Assembly: GCA_003725745.1 (NCBI GenBank)
Contig: RHDP01000001.1
Span: forward strand, 6,613,501 to 6,677,500
Length of the DNA stretch: 64,000 bases
Origin: Streptomyces sp. I6
GTDB taxonomy: Bacteria; Actinomycetota; Actinomycetes; Streptomycetales; Streptomycetaceae
Direction: 5' to 3'
Shown: positions 9,743 through 19,043 of the stretch, in pieces
Position numbering within the stretch: position 1 is the first letter of the stretch
Layout of the letters: every line of letters starts with the position of its first letter
Notes under the pieces: model-generated
The model's database searches: none
What the model saw: only the letters and a program-made list of their open reading frames with translations
Told to the model about the DNA's origin: nothing
Position numbers and translations under genes: made by a program

Positions 9743-12401
9743 ATGCGCACACCGCGCAGCACGTCCGGCGCCCAGACGCCGCCCCCGCACCCGCGACCAC
9801 CCGCGGCGTCCGGTGCCCCGGCGTTCCGCGGTCGCCGTGCCCACGCGGGGTCGCCCGCGGACGAACGGGCCGAGCCCGGCATCGCCCGCGGGCCGGCCGT
9901 CCCGCCCCGCCGGGAGGCACCGGGACCGGGGGAGTCCCGGCAGCTGCGTCCCAGGACCGTACGCGCCAAGATCATCTCGTTGCTGATGGTCCCCGTCGTC
10001 TCCCTGCTCGCCCTCTGGGGATTCGCCACCGTGACCACCGCGCAGGACGTCGCCCGGCTCCGTCAGCTCCAGGACGTCGAGAACCGCGTGCGCGGACCCG
10101 TCGCCGGCGCCGTGCACGCACTCCAGGACGAACGCCGGGCCGCACTCCGCCACATCGCCGCGCCCGGTTCCCAGCGCGCCACCGACCTGCGGCAGCGGGC
10201 GAAGGCCACCGACACCGCACTCGCCGCACTCTCCCTCGGCCCGTCCCACACCGTCGCCGAGGGCGGCGAGTTGCCCCGCGACGTCGGCCGGCGGCTGGCC
10301 GGGTTCGTCGCACAGGGCCGCGGTCTCGCCGCCCTCCGGGTCTCCGTGCTCGAGGACCGGACCGACTGGGACGGCGCATACGAGAAGTACACGGCAGCCA
10401 TCGCCTCGGGCTTCGGCGTCGCCGGAGCACTCGCCGGCGTCCAGGACTCCGGCACCAGTGCGGACGCGAGGGTGCTGCTCGAGTTCGCCCGGGCCGGGGA
10501 AATGCTCGCGCGTGAGGACGCGCTGCTCACCGGCGCCCGTGCCGCCGGGTCCTTCGGCTCCGACCGGCTGCGGCGGTTCACCGGGGCCGTGGAGACCCGT
10601 CGTGCGCTCACCGAGTCCGCCGCGGCCGACCTGCGTCCGCGCGAGCGAGCGTCCTGGCGCGTGCTCACGGCCCAGGTCGCCTACCGGGCCCTGAGATCCG
10701 CCGAGGACGCCACCGCCGCCGCCCCGGCCGGGCGCCGGGCGGCCGGGGCCGTGCCCGCCGCCACCTGGGACACCGCCCACAGCGCCGTTCGCGCCGGCAT
10801 GCGGGACATCGAGACGAGCGCCCGGCGCGGCGCGGCGGACCGGGCAGACCCCGTCAAACACGGCCTGTTCACCGGCGCCGGTGCCGCGGTCCTCCTCGGA
10901 CTGGCCGCGGTGGCGGCCTCCCTCGCCATCTCCGTACGCATCGGCCGTGCCCTCGTCGTCGAACTCGTCGGTCTCCGCAACACCGCCCTCGAGATCGCGC
11001 GGCACAAACTGCCACAGGCCATGGGCCGGCTCCGCTCCGGAGAGGACATCGACGTCCGGGCCGAGGCGCCGCCCGGGCCACCCGCGCAGGACGAGATCGC
11101 CGAGGTCGGCGAGGCGCTGTCCACCGTGCACCGCGCCGCGCTCAGCGCCGCCGTCGAACGCGCCGAACTCAGCCGCGGCATCTCCGGGGTGTTCGTCAAC
11201 CTCGCCCGCCGCAGCCAGGTGCTGGTCCACCGGCAGCTCACCCTGCTCGACGGCATGGAGCGCCGGGCGGAGGACCCGGGTGAGCTGGGCGACCTGTTCC
11301 GCCTCGACCATCTGACGACCCGTATGCGCCGGCACGCGGAGAGCCTCATCATCCTGTCCGGCGCGGCACCTGGCCGGGCCTGGCGGATGCCCGTCCCGCT
11401 CACCAACGTCGTCCGCGCCGCGGTGTCCGAGGTCGAGGACTACGCGAGGGTCGAGGCGCGGCAGCTCCCGGAGGCCGCGGTGGCCGGTGCCGCGGTCGCC
11501 GACCTCACCCACCTGCTGGCCGAACTCATCGAGAACGCCGCGCAGTTCTCACCACCGCACACCAAGGTCAGGGTCAGCGGCGAGCCGGTCGGCAACGGCT
11601 ACGCACTGGAGATCGAGGACCGGGGGCTCGGCATGGGCAAGGAGGCCCTCGCGGACGCCAACCGCCGCATCGAGCAGTCGGAGGCGCTCGACCTCTTCGA
11701 CAGCGACCGGCTGGGCCTCTTCGTGGTCAGCCGGCTGTCCGCCCGCCACGACATCAGGGTGGAACTGCGGACCTCGCCGTACGGAGGAACCACCGCCGTC
11801 GTCCTGGTCCCCACCGCGCTGCTGCAGAGCGCCCCGCCCGCAGGCGACGCACCTCCCGCGGCCGCGGGAGGTGCGGCCGCACACAGCCCCGCACCGGGGC
11901 CCGCGACACCCTCCGTCCCCTCCGCCCCTACGCCGTGCCGGACACGGTTACGCGGCCCGCACGGCAGAGCGAGCAGCCCCCGCCGGGGCGGCCCGGCCCG
12001 CAGGGCACCGAGGCCGGAGCCCAGGGAGCAGCCCCACCGCCGGGGGTCGTCGCCCTGCGGCTGCGCGACCGCACCGGGACGTCACCCGCCGGAGGCCCCC
12101 GCCCCGGGAGTCCCCCGTCCGCGTCCAGGCCCGGGGCGGCACCACCCGGAAAGACCCCTCGTCCGACGACGTGGGCGGCCTGCCCCGCCGCGTCAGGCAG
12201 GCCAGCCTCGTCCCCCAGCTGCGCACGGCCTCGCAGCCCGAACCGGCGGACCCCGCCCGGCAGGGCGCGTCGGAACGCACCCCCGAACAGGTCCGGGACC
12301 GGATGACCGCCTACCGCGCCGGCTGGGCCCGCGGTGGAGGCGCCGCCCCGGGCAGCCCCACCCACACCAGCACCCACCGCAGCGAAGGAGACCACGCATG
12401 A
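9743..12401 (+). CDS. cvnA: CvnA: conservon sensor histidine-kinase-like protein (frameshifted near the C-terminus)
   Basis: The membrane component of a Cvn conservon. An AGGAGG precedes the ATG. A Pro/Arg-rich N-terminus is followed by a transmembrane helix (IISLLMVPVVSLLALWGFAT, about 77-96), a large extracytoplasmic nitrate/sensor-type region, a second helix (about 374-398), a linker resembling HAMP and a HATPase domain with N box (LIENAAQFSPPH), G1 (DRGLGMG) and G2 (GLFVVSRLSARHD). No phospho-acceptor His box is obvious, as usual for CvnA. After about 11930 the frame changes, probably twice (about 11930 and 12100-12140), because the conserved CvnA tail LPRRVRQASLVPQLRT and TPEQVRDRMTAYRAGWARG lies in another frame ending at 12401. 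That stop overlaps the cvnB ATG (ATGA). Confidence 0.87.
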
Positions 12402-12832
12402 TCGACCACGAGATGACCTCCCATCCTCGCTCCGGTGAACTCGACTGGCTGCTCGACGACCTGGTGCTGAGGGTGGGCGAGGTCCGCCACGCGGTCGTGC
12501 TCTCCGGCGACGGCCTCGCCGTCGGCGCGTCCGGCGGCCTCACCCGGGAGGACGCGGAGCATCTCGCGGCGGTCTCCTCCGGGTTCCACAGCCTCGCCAA
12601 GGGCGCCGGACGCCACTTCCGCACCGGCGGGGTCCGGCAGACGATGGTCGAGATGGACGACGGCTTCCTCTTCGTCGCCGCCGCGGGCGAGGGCTCCTGC
12701 CTTGCCGTCCTCTGCTCCGTCACCGCCGATGTGGGGCTGATCGCCTACGAGATGGCGCGGCTGGTCAAGCGCGTCGGCGAGCACCTCGGCAGCCCGCCGC
12801 GCACGTCCACGCCCCCGTCCGCCGCCTTTTGA
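12398..12832 (+). CDS. cvnB: CvnB: roadblock/LC7 domain protein
   Basis: A 144-residue roadblock/LC7 protein. In conservons it associates with the CvnD small GTPase and CvnA at the membrane. Family signatures are LDWLLDDLVLRVGEVRHAVV (17-36), SGDGLAVGASGGLTREDAEH and MVEMDDGFLFVAAAGEGSCL. GAAGGAG precedes the ATG, which overlaps the cvnA stop by 4 bases, so translation is coupled. A second, distant paralogue lies at 24176-24589. Confidence 0.95.
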   Translation: MIDHEMTSHPRSGELDWLLDDLVLRVGEVRHAVVLSGDGLAVGASGGLTREDAEHLAAVSSGFHSLAKGAGRHFRTGGVRQTMVEMDDGFLFVAAAGEGSCLAVLCSVTADVGLIAYEMARLVKRVGEHLGSPPRTSTPPSAAF

Positions 12833-12853
12833 CCGGAGAAAGGCTCCAGCGAC

Positions 12854-13267
12854 ATGAACGATGCCGCCGACGGCGGCCCGGACCTCCTGGGCAGCCGCTG
12901 GTACGACGCGGAGGCGGGCCCGCTGGTCCGCCCGTACGCCATGACCGGAGGCCGCACCCAGCCCGGACCGAACTCCGCGCGCCTCGACCTCATCGCGCTC
13001 GTCGACGCCGCCGGCGACGCCGCGGACCGGGCCGCGGAGTCCCTGCTCGGTCCCGAGCACCGGGCACTGCTGGAGCTCTGCCGCACCGAGACCCAGTCCG
13101 TCGCCGAACTCGCCGCGGACGCCGATCTACCGGTGGGAGTCGTCCGGGTGCTCGTCGGCGACCTCCTGGAAGGCGGGCATGTCACGGTCTCCATGCCGGT
13201 GCCGCCCGCGCAACTGCCGGACGAAAGGATCCTGCGGGAGGTGATCGACGGCCTCAGAGCCCTGTGA
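12854..13267 (+). CDS. cvnC: CvnC: DUF742 family protein
   Basis: The third conservon protein, 137 residues. It starts after GGAGAAAGG, 21 bases downstream of cvnB. DUF742 features are the N-terminal RPYAMTGGRTQPG motif and a C-terminal winged-helix-like part (CRTETQSVAELAADADLPVG, VRVLVGDLLEGGHVTV). It ends in DERILREVIDGLRAL as usual. The next gene in the standard order, cvnD, is missing here; a tandem-repeat-rich gap and then a nucleoside hydrolase follow. CvnC proteins are cytoplasmic partners of unknown activity. Confidence 0.94.
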   Translation: MNDAADGGPDLLGSRWYDAEAGPLVRPYAMTGGRTQPGPNSARLDLIALVDAAGDAADRAAESLLGPEHRALLELCRTETQSVAELAADADLPVGVVRVLVGDLLEGGHVTVSMPVPPAQLPDERILREVIDGLRAL

Positions 13268-13828
13268 GCCGGGGCGCCTGTCTCCGGTGCACACCCGGCC
13301 ACCCGCAGCGCCGGGTCCGGTGAGCCGGGGCAGGGAAGTCCGGTGCGCACCCGGCTCCGTGCCCACCCGGCTGGCTCCGCACGCCCCCGGTTCCGCATGC
13401 CCCCGGTTCCGTGCGCCCCCGGTTCCGTGCCCAGGGGGCCGGTCCCGTGCGCACCCGGCTCCGTGCGGAGCCGGGGCCTGCGGCGCACCGGGAAGTCCGG
13501 TACGGGCCGGACCCCCGTACGTGGATCGGAACAGCCCCGTACGACGACCGGAACACCCCCGTCCGTGGACCGGAACACCCCGTACGGCGGACCGCGGTCC
13601 GCGCGCACCAGCGGTCCGCGCGGCGAAATCCGGGCACACTGGTGGCGTCGTTCCCTCGCCCTGCACCCGCCGGGCCCGTGTCCGCTGAAACGCCCGCCAC
13701 TCCCTGTCCGCGGCGGCGCCGCCGCCCGAGTCCGCCCCGAGTCCGCGCCGGTACCGGCCGCCGTGGCGGCCACACCGCCCCACCCGCCCGGCGCACCCCC
13801 CGCGCCGACACCGACGCCGAGGAGCACC
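13268..13828. repeat. 561-bp intergenic region with two degenerate tandem arrays
   Basis: Two arrays occupy the position where cvnD would be expected. One is a 16-bp unit (CCCCCGGTTCCG plus four bases) starting at 13384, 13400 and 13416. The other is a 21-22-bp unit, CCCCGTACGNNGACCGGAACA, with starts near 13512, 13534, 13556 and 13577. I find no GTPase sequence (no P-loop) in any frame of this gap. Confidence 0.7.
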
Positions 13829-14877
13829 GTGCCCGTACCGATCATCCTCGACTGCGACCCCGGGCACGACGACGCTGTCGCCATCCTGCTTGCCGCCGGA
13901 GATCCCGCCGTCGACCTGCTCGCGATCACCACCGTCGCCGGCAACCAGGTACTGGAGAAGACGACGCTCAACGCCCGCCGCGTCTGCACCGTCGCGGGTA
14001 TCACCGACGTGCCCATCGCCGCAGGCTGCGCCCGCCCGCTCGTCGGTCGACTCCGGATCGCGGACGACGTCCACGGAGAGTCGGGCCTGGACGGGCCGGC
14101 CTTCGGCGCACCGACCGTCGGAACCGCACCCGAGCACGCCGTCGACCTGATGTACCGGATCCTCACCCGGCATCCGGAGCCCGTGACCCTGGTGCCGACC
14201 GCGCCGCTGACCAACATCGCCCTGCTGCTCACCCGCCACCCCGACGCGGCGGCGCACATCCGCGAGATCGTGCTCATGGGCGGTTCGACGGAGCGCGGCA
14301 ACCGCACTCCCGCCGCGGAGTTCAACATCTACGTCGACCCGGAGGCCGCCGACATCGTCTTCCGCAGCGGGCTGCCGGTGACCATGTGCGGGCTCAACGT
14401 CACCCACCAGGCGCTGGTCACTCCCGAGGTACTCGCCCGGCTGGAGGGGCTCGGCACGGACCTCGGGCGCCTCTGCGTGGAGCTGATGACGTTCTTCGCC
14501 GGCACCTACCGGCGGTTGTGGGGGCTTCCGGCGCCACCCCTGCACGATCCGGTGGCGGTGGCCCGGGTCATCGATCCGACGGTCGTGGACTGTGTCGACG
14601 CGAGCGTCGCCGTCGAACTCCGCGGGGCGTTCACCCGCGGGGCGACCGTCGTGGACCTCCACCGGTACCTCGACCGGCCGGTCAACGCCCGCGTGGCGGT
14701 GGGCCTCGACCAGGAGAGGTTCTGGGACCGGGTCGTCGCCGCCGTCGACACGCTCGGACGGCGGGTGGCCGGCCCGGCGGGCGCGGGTCGGGACGTCCCT
14801 CGCACGGGGGGTGGCCCTCGCACGGAGGACGCCCCTCGCACGGGGGCGGTCCGCGCACCACGGGCGGTCCGGGATGA
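13829..14877 (+). CDS. Nucleoside hydrolase, IunH/RihA-type (3' end frameshifted)
   Basis: Cleaves the N-glycosidic bond of nucleosides. It starts at GTG 13829 with GAGGAG five bases before. The Ca2+-binding DCDPGHDDAVAI motif is at residues 8-19, VPTAPLTNIALLL and EIVLMGGSTERGN follow, then the substrate-loop EFNIYVDPEAA and the His-containing HDPVAVARVIDP. The domain is complete by about 14770. After that the same frame stays open for another 1.6 kb, running antisense through the whole sigma-factor gene, which is not credible. One missing base in the repetitive tail (CCCTCGCACGGNGG, about 14795-14860) would give a stop at 14877, the end I report. Exact substrate specificity is not known. 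Confidence 0.82.
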
Positions 14878-15034
14878 CCCGGGGCCGCTCGCCGTCACCC
14901 GCCGGGCGTCGTCCGCGGGGCCGCCGGGGCGGGGTAGCGTCCGGCTCCGGCCGCCAGCCCCCACGGGTGTGCGGACGGCCTCCGGTCGAGAGCGCCGGTT
15001 GCACCGCCCCCACGCCGGCGCCCCGTCACGGCGG

Positions 15035-15919
15035 TCACCGCGGTACGGGGGAGCAGGGCCTGCGCGGTGGCCTGCGGTGCGCGGGGCGTCGTTGCGGCGG
15101 ACGCGCACCGCGGCCGGCCGCCGCCGCGTCGTGCAGGATCTCGTCCCGCAGCCGGGTGCAGCAGCGGTCGATCAGGCGGGAGACGTGCATCTGCGAGATG
15201 CCGAGGTCCTCCGCGATGCCGCGCTGCGTCATGTCCCGGAAGAAGCGCAGATAGAGAATCCGCCGCTCGCGGTCCGGCAGCCGGTCCAGCCGGGGCCTGA
15301 CCGCCTCGCGGTCGACGACGACGTCGAGTGCCGGATCGGGGCCGCCCATCGCGTCGGCCAGGGTGTAACCGTTCCCGCTGCCCCGCACCTCGGCGTCGAG
15401 CGAGAGGGCGTGGTAGCTGCCGAGCGCCTCCAGGCCCGCCGCGGCCTCCTCCTCGGTCATGCCCGCGTGCCGTGCGATCTCGGCGGCGCCGGGCTCACGG
15501 CCGCCGGCGGTCCGGTCGAGGTCCTGGCGGGCGGCGCGCACCCGGTTGCGCAGGTCCTGCACCCGGCGCGGCACGTGCACGGTCCATGTGTGGTCGCGGA
15601 AGTGCCGCTTGATCTCGCCGTTGATCGTCGGTACGGCGAACGACTCGAAGGCCCCGCCGCGGGCCGGGTCGTATCGTTCGACCGCCTTCACCAGCCCCAG
15701 CGCGGCGACCTGGCGCAGATCCTCCAGTGCTTCGCCCCGGTCCCGGTAGCGACCCGCCAGCCGGTCGGCCATGGGCAGCCAGGCGCGCACCAGCTCCTCC
15801 CGGAGTGCGGTCCGCTCCGGTCCGTCGGTGAGCCGGGCCAGTCGTGCGAAGGCCGCCGCCGTGTCCGGGGCGTCGTCGTGGGGGTGATGCCTGCCGCGCT
15901 CGTTCGTCCGCATGCTCAC
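15035..15919 (-). CDS. RNA polymerase sigma factor of the SigB/SigF/SigG group
   Basis: A stress or developmental sigma factor of about 294 residues. Region 2 is clear (DLRQVAALGLVKAVERYDPA, GGAFESFAVPTINGEIKRHF), with region 3 (GREPGAAEIARHAGMTEEEA) and region 4.2 (MTQRGIAEDLGISQMHVSRL). The SigB-type VPRRVQDLRNRV stretch after region 2.4 is present. The GTG at 15919 has GAGGAG six bases upstream; an ATG six bases further in (15913) is the alternative. No anti-sigma or anti-anti-sigma gene adjoins it. The extended Arg/Pro-rich C-terminal tail is weakly conserved. Confidence 0.93.
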   Translation of the reverse strand: MSMRTNERGRHHPHDDAPDTAAAFARLARLTDGPERTALREELVRAWLPMADRLAGRYRDRGEALEDLRQVAALGLVKAVERYDPARGGAFESFAVPTINGEIKRHFRDHTWTVHVPRRVQDLRNRVRAARQDLDRTAGGREPGAAEIARHAGMTEEEAAAGLEALGSYHALSLDAEVRGSGNGYTLADAMGGPDPALDVVVDREAVRPRLDRLPDRERRILYLRFFRDMTQRGIAEDLGISQMHVSRLIDRCCTRLRDEILHDAAAAGRGARPPQRRPAHRRPPRRPCSPVPR

Positions 15920-16083
15920 TCTCAGCTCCTCGTGGGATGCCGGCGGTGCCGATCGCCCGGAGCGGAAGGCGGCCCGGGGCGCGCAGGGCACGCAAGGGGC
16001 TCCGGATCACGTGTGAGCGCCTGCCCGGGGGCCTCCCGGCAAACCGCCCGCACAGGGCGGGCGGGGCGCGCAGGGCCCCGCGG

Positions 16084-17001
16084 ATGGAAGACTGGACGTC
16101 GACATCTCGTGTGCACCGCCGAACTCGTGCGCACCGCCGAACGGAAGAAACAGGACTCAGTGACCGCAGCGGACCGGAACGCGGGCCCCTTCCCGGCACC
16201 TCGGCGCTGCGGGGCGACTGCGGTAACTGCTTCGCACTCTGCTGCGTGGCACTGCCCTTCTCCGCCTCGGCCGACTTCGCCGTCGACAAGCCGGCGGGAC
16301 GGCCCTGCGGAAACCTTCGCGGCGACTTCCGCTGCGGCATCCACAGCCGGCTCCGGGACGGCGGATTCTCCGGTTGCGCCGTGTACGACTGCTTCGGTGC
16401 GGGGCAGAAGGTCTCCCAGGTGACGTTCGCGGGACGGAGCTGGCGGTCGGATCCGGGCAGCGCCCGGCAGATGTCCGGCGTCTTCCCCGTGATGCGGCAA
16501 CTGCACGAACTGCTGTGGTACCTGGCCGCTGCTCTGGCACTGTCGGCCGCCCGCCCGGTGCACCCGGCAGCGGAGGCTCTCCGCGAGGAGGTCGAGGCGG
16601 TGACACTGCGGGACGCCGGGGAACTCCTCGGGACCGACGTCGCCGCGCTGCGCGGCCGTACGGGCGAACTGCTGCTCAGGGTGAGCGCGCTGGCGAGGAC
16701 CGGGGCCGGGCCGGGGCGGGGGAAGAACCGCAGGGGCGCCGACCTCCTCGGGGCCAGGCTCGCGGGCGCCGACCTCCACGCCGCGGATCTGCGCGGCGCC
16801 TGCCTGATCGCCGCCGACCTCAGCGGAGCGGATCTGCGCCTGGCCGATCTTCTCGGTGCCGACCTCAGGGACACCGACCTCTCGGGTGCCGACCTCACCG
16901 GCAGCATCTTCCTCACCCAGCCGCAGCTCCAGCAGGCGAGGGGAGACGCGGCGACGCGGCTGCCGTCCGGACTGCGCCGCCCCACGCACTGGAGAACCTG
17001 A
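16084..17001 (+). CDS. Pentapeptide-repeat protein with Cys-rich N-terminus
   Basis: A soluble protein of about 290-305 residues. The N-terminal part carries a Cys cluster (GDCGNCFALCC, then CGNL, RCGIHSRL, CAVYDCFGAGQKVSQVTFAG), probably a metal site. The C-terminal part (from about 16730) is a right-handed pentapeptide-repeat helix: GADLLGARLAGADLHAADLR and onward, about 12 A(D/N)LxX units, ending FLTQPQLQQARGDA. The in-frame ATG is at 16084, but a GTG at 16160 with an AGGA nearby starts a short neighbouring frame that matches the expected first residues. A one-base loss near 16180 is therefore possible and the start is uncertain. The family is common in Streptomyces and the function is unknown. 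Confidence 0.85.
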   Translation: MEDWTSTSRVHRRTRAHRRTEETGLSDRSGPERGPLPGTSALRGDCGNCFALCCVALPFSASADFAVDKPAGRPCGNLRGDFRCGIHSRLRDGGFSGCAVYDCFGAGQKVSQVTFAGRSWRSDPGSARQMSGVFPVMRQLHELLWYLAAALALSAARPVHPAAEALREEVEAVTLRDAGELLGTDVAALRGRTGELLLRVSALARTGAGPGRGKNRRGADLLGARLAGADLHAADLRGACLIAADLSGADLRLADLLGADLRDTDLSGADLTGSIFLTQPQLQQARGDAATRLPSGLRRPTHWRT

Positions 17002-17272
17002 GCGGGCCGTCCGGGCGGGCCGTCCGGGGGCGGGCTGTCCAAGGTGGGCCGTCCAAGGTGGGCCGTCCGGGCCGGAACGGCCTTCGGAGACACGAGAAGC
17101 CGCCGGCGGACGCAGCGGACCGAACGGGACCGGAGGACCCCGCGCGGTGCAGTCGCGTTACCGGTCCCGCATGCCTGGCGCACGGACGGGTACCCGCACG
17201 CCGGACAGGGCCGGACCCCGGCAGTGAGCCGGACCGGTGACCCGGAAGCGGGGGAGAGAAGAGCCGAGCCCC

Positions 17273-17831
17273 ATGAACATCGCGTTCCTCATGGCGCACG
17301 AAGGCGTCGAACAGATCGAACTGACCGAACCCTGGCAGGCCGCGGCGGACGCCGGGCACACTCCCGGCTGGTCTCCGTCCGGCCCGGCCGTATCCAGGCC
17401 TTCGACCATCTCGACAAGGCGGACACCTTCGCCGTCGACCAGCTCGTCTCCGACGCCTCGGTGACGGACTACGCGGGCCTGGTGCTCCCCGGGGGAGTCG
17501 CCAACCCCGACTTCCTGCGCATGGAGGCGGAGGCCGTCGCCTTCGTCCGGGGGTTCTTCGAGGCGGGCAAACCGGTGGCGGCCATCTGCCACGCCCGTGG
17601 ACGCTCGTCGAAGCCGACGTCCTACGAGGAAGGACGCTCACCTCGTGGCCCAGCCTGCGCACCGACATCCGCAACGCCGGCGGCACCTGGGTGGACGAAC
17701 AGGTGCACATCTGCCGCAGCGGCCCGAACACGCTGATCACCAGCCGCAGGCCGGACGACCTCAAGGCCTTCTGCCCGGCGCTGCTCACGGAGTTCGCCCA
17801 GCGGACCGCCGGCGCTGCGGCAGAAAGCTGA
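17273..17831 (+). CDS. Type 1 glutamine amidotransferase-like protein, PfpI/DJ-1 family (frameshifted)
   Basis: A general-stress PfpI/DJ-1 protein, probably a protease-, glyoxalase- or chaperone-like enzyme. From ATG 17273 the pieces are [20 protein letters not shown], then [20 protein letters not shown] and [16 protein letters not shown], then the nucleophile elbow [18 protein letters not shown], and [20 protein letters not shown] to the end. The nucleophile Cys is in AICHA. Frame is lost at 17361-17366 and at 17594-17596, each time with one base missing from a CCC run. The 559-nt length plus two restored bases gives exactly 187 codons. It converges with the alpha/beta hydrolase gene on a strong hairpin. 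Confidence 0.85.
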
Positions 17832-17876
17832 CGGCCCGCGCCGAAGGGCACGCGGAAGCCACCCGCCGGGCTCCGT

Positions 17877-17961
17877 CCCCGTCCCGGGCCCCGTCCCGTC
17901 CCGGGCCGCGGAGCCGCACTCGCGCATCCGCACCGAGTGCGAGGCGGGGCCCGGGACGGGG
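17877..17961. terminator. Nested hairpins between convergent genes (likely bidirectional terminator)
   Basis: A perfect 17-bp inverted repeat (17877-17893 with 17945-17961; arm CCCCGTCCCGGGCCCCG) encloses a second 7-bp inverted repeat (17916-17922 with 17934-17940). A third small hairpin, CCCGCGG/CCGCGGG, follows at 17962-17976. It lies between the PfpI stop (17831, +) and the hydrolase stop (18003, -). There is no T-tract, which is common for Streptomyces terminators. Confidence 0.7.
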
Positions 17962-18002
17962 CCCGCGGTTCGCGGGCCCCCGGAACGCCCGGCGGGCAGA
18001 CG

Positions 18003-18707
18003 CTAGAGGACCGCCGCGTCAAGGAGCACCCGGGCCAGCTCGCGCGGTCGGGAGAACATCGGCCAGTGCCCGGTGTCCAGCTCGACCAGCCGCCAGAGGC
18101 CGCCGCGCAGTAGTTCGGCCACATCGGGGCTCGGCGCATCCCCGTCCAGCAGGCACTTGACATACGTCGCCGGGAGTTCGCCGACCGTCCGTTCGAGCAC
18201 CGCCGGCTCGGTCAGCGTCGCACCGGGATGCGGAGTCGAGCCGGCGATGAGCCGGCCCGTCTGCTCGTCACTGAGCCCCTGCCCGGTGCAGTCGGCCTCG
18301 GTCGGCGGCGCCCAGAAGCCCCGGTCGCGGCTATCGATGCCGCCACCGCCGCCCGGCCGCCCGGCCGTCGGGCCACGCGGACACGAACGACTCGCCGTCC
18401 GCCGGCACGTTCGAGTCGACGAAGACCACGCGCCGCAGCCGGTCGCCGATCCGCTCGGCGGCCTGACCGACCGGTATCCCGAGTAGCTGTGCCCGACGAG
18501 CACGACGTCCCGCAGATCGCGCCGCTCGACCACGTCGACGACGTCCTGGACGTGGGTCTGCTGGCCCGCCGGCACGCCGCTCCTCTCCGCGAGACCGGAC
18601 AACGTCACCGGAAGCACGCCGTGACCTCCCGCACGCAGCTCCGGTACGACGTCGTCCCATGCCCGGGCACCGAGCCAAGCGCCCGCCACCAGTACGAAGT
18701 TCACCAT
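18003..18707 (-). CDS. Alpha/beta hydrolase (two compensating frame changes)
   Basis: A cytoplasmic hydrolase of about 235 residues of the short HNL/EstC-like type. The ATG at 18707 gives MVNFVLVAGAWLGARAWDDV; the nucleophile elbow is LVGHSYSG and the His is in LDTGHWPMFSRP. Between about 18480 and 18350 the expected sequence (IPVGQAAERIGDRLRRVVFV, DSNVPADGESFVSAWPDG) is in a different frame, so one missing base near 18478 is compensated by a change near 18350. Both ends are in the same frame. Members act on esters, hydroxynitriles or lactones; the specific substrate is unknown. A hairpin (18783-18791 with 18811-18819) lies upstream. Confidence 0.78.
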   Translation of the reverse strand: MVNFVLVAGAWLGARAWDDVVPELRAGGHGVLPVTLSGLAERSGVPAGQQTHVQDVVDVVERRDLRDVVLVGHSYSGYRSVRPPSGSATGCGAWSSSTRTCRRTASRSCPRGPTAGRPGGGGGIDSRDRGFWAPPTEADCTGQGLSDEQTGRLIAGSTPHPGATLTEPAVLERTVGELPATYVKCLLDGDAPSPDVAELLRGGLWRLVELDTGHWPMFSRPRELARVLLDAAVL

Positions 18708-19043
18708 GTCCGGCACCGTAGCGCGGGGGTACGACAACCGGGTCCGGGCCGCGTCCGGGCCGGCCGACCTCTTCGCCCGGCCGGTGCACCCGGCCGGCAC
18801 CGCCGCCGTCGGGTGCACCGCAGCCCGGCCACCGGCATCCGGGCCGTGCGTCCGCCGCGCACCGTCGGTGGGGAACGGGATCCACTCCGGCCGGTGGCCT
18901 CCAGGGTTCCGCGACCGGCACGCGCGGTCGGTGCTCCCGGTCGGCTGCCGCCCGTTGCCCTCGTACCCCGTACCGGCGACGGGGTGGGCACAGGTACGGC
19001 CGGACGCGGCCCGCGCGCGGCCGCGGCGGCGCGGCCGGCCGAC
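18708..19043. terminator. Intergenic region with a hairpin, probably the transketolase terminator
   Basis: The 336-bp gap contains an inverted repeat, GGTGCACCC at 18783-18791 and GGGTGCACC at 18811-18819, with a 19-nt loop, downstream of the minus-strand transketolase gene. Nothing else recognisable was found in it. Confidence 0.45.

Noticed and set aside
9743-12832. One open frame that would fuse the conservon kinase to the roadblock protein
   Set aside because: The middle part is low-complexity Arg/Pro sequence; the conserved CvnA tail lies in another frame and cvnB has its own start and ribosome-binding site. It is produced by frame shifts, not a real fusion.
13343-16423. A 1026-codon open frame on the + strand
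   Set aside because: It contains the nucleoside hydrolase and then runs antisense through the sigma-factor gene. Open antisense frames are expected in DNA of this GC content.
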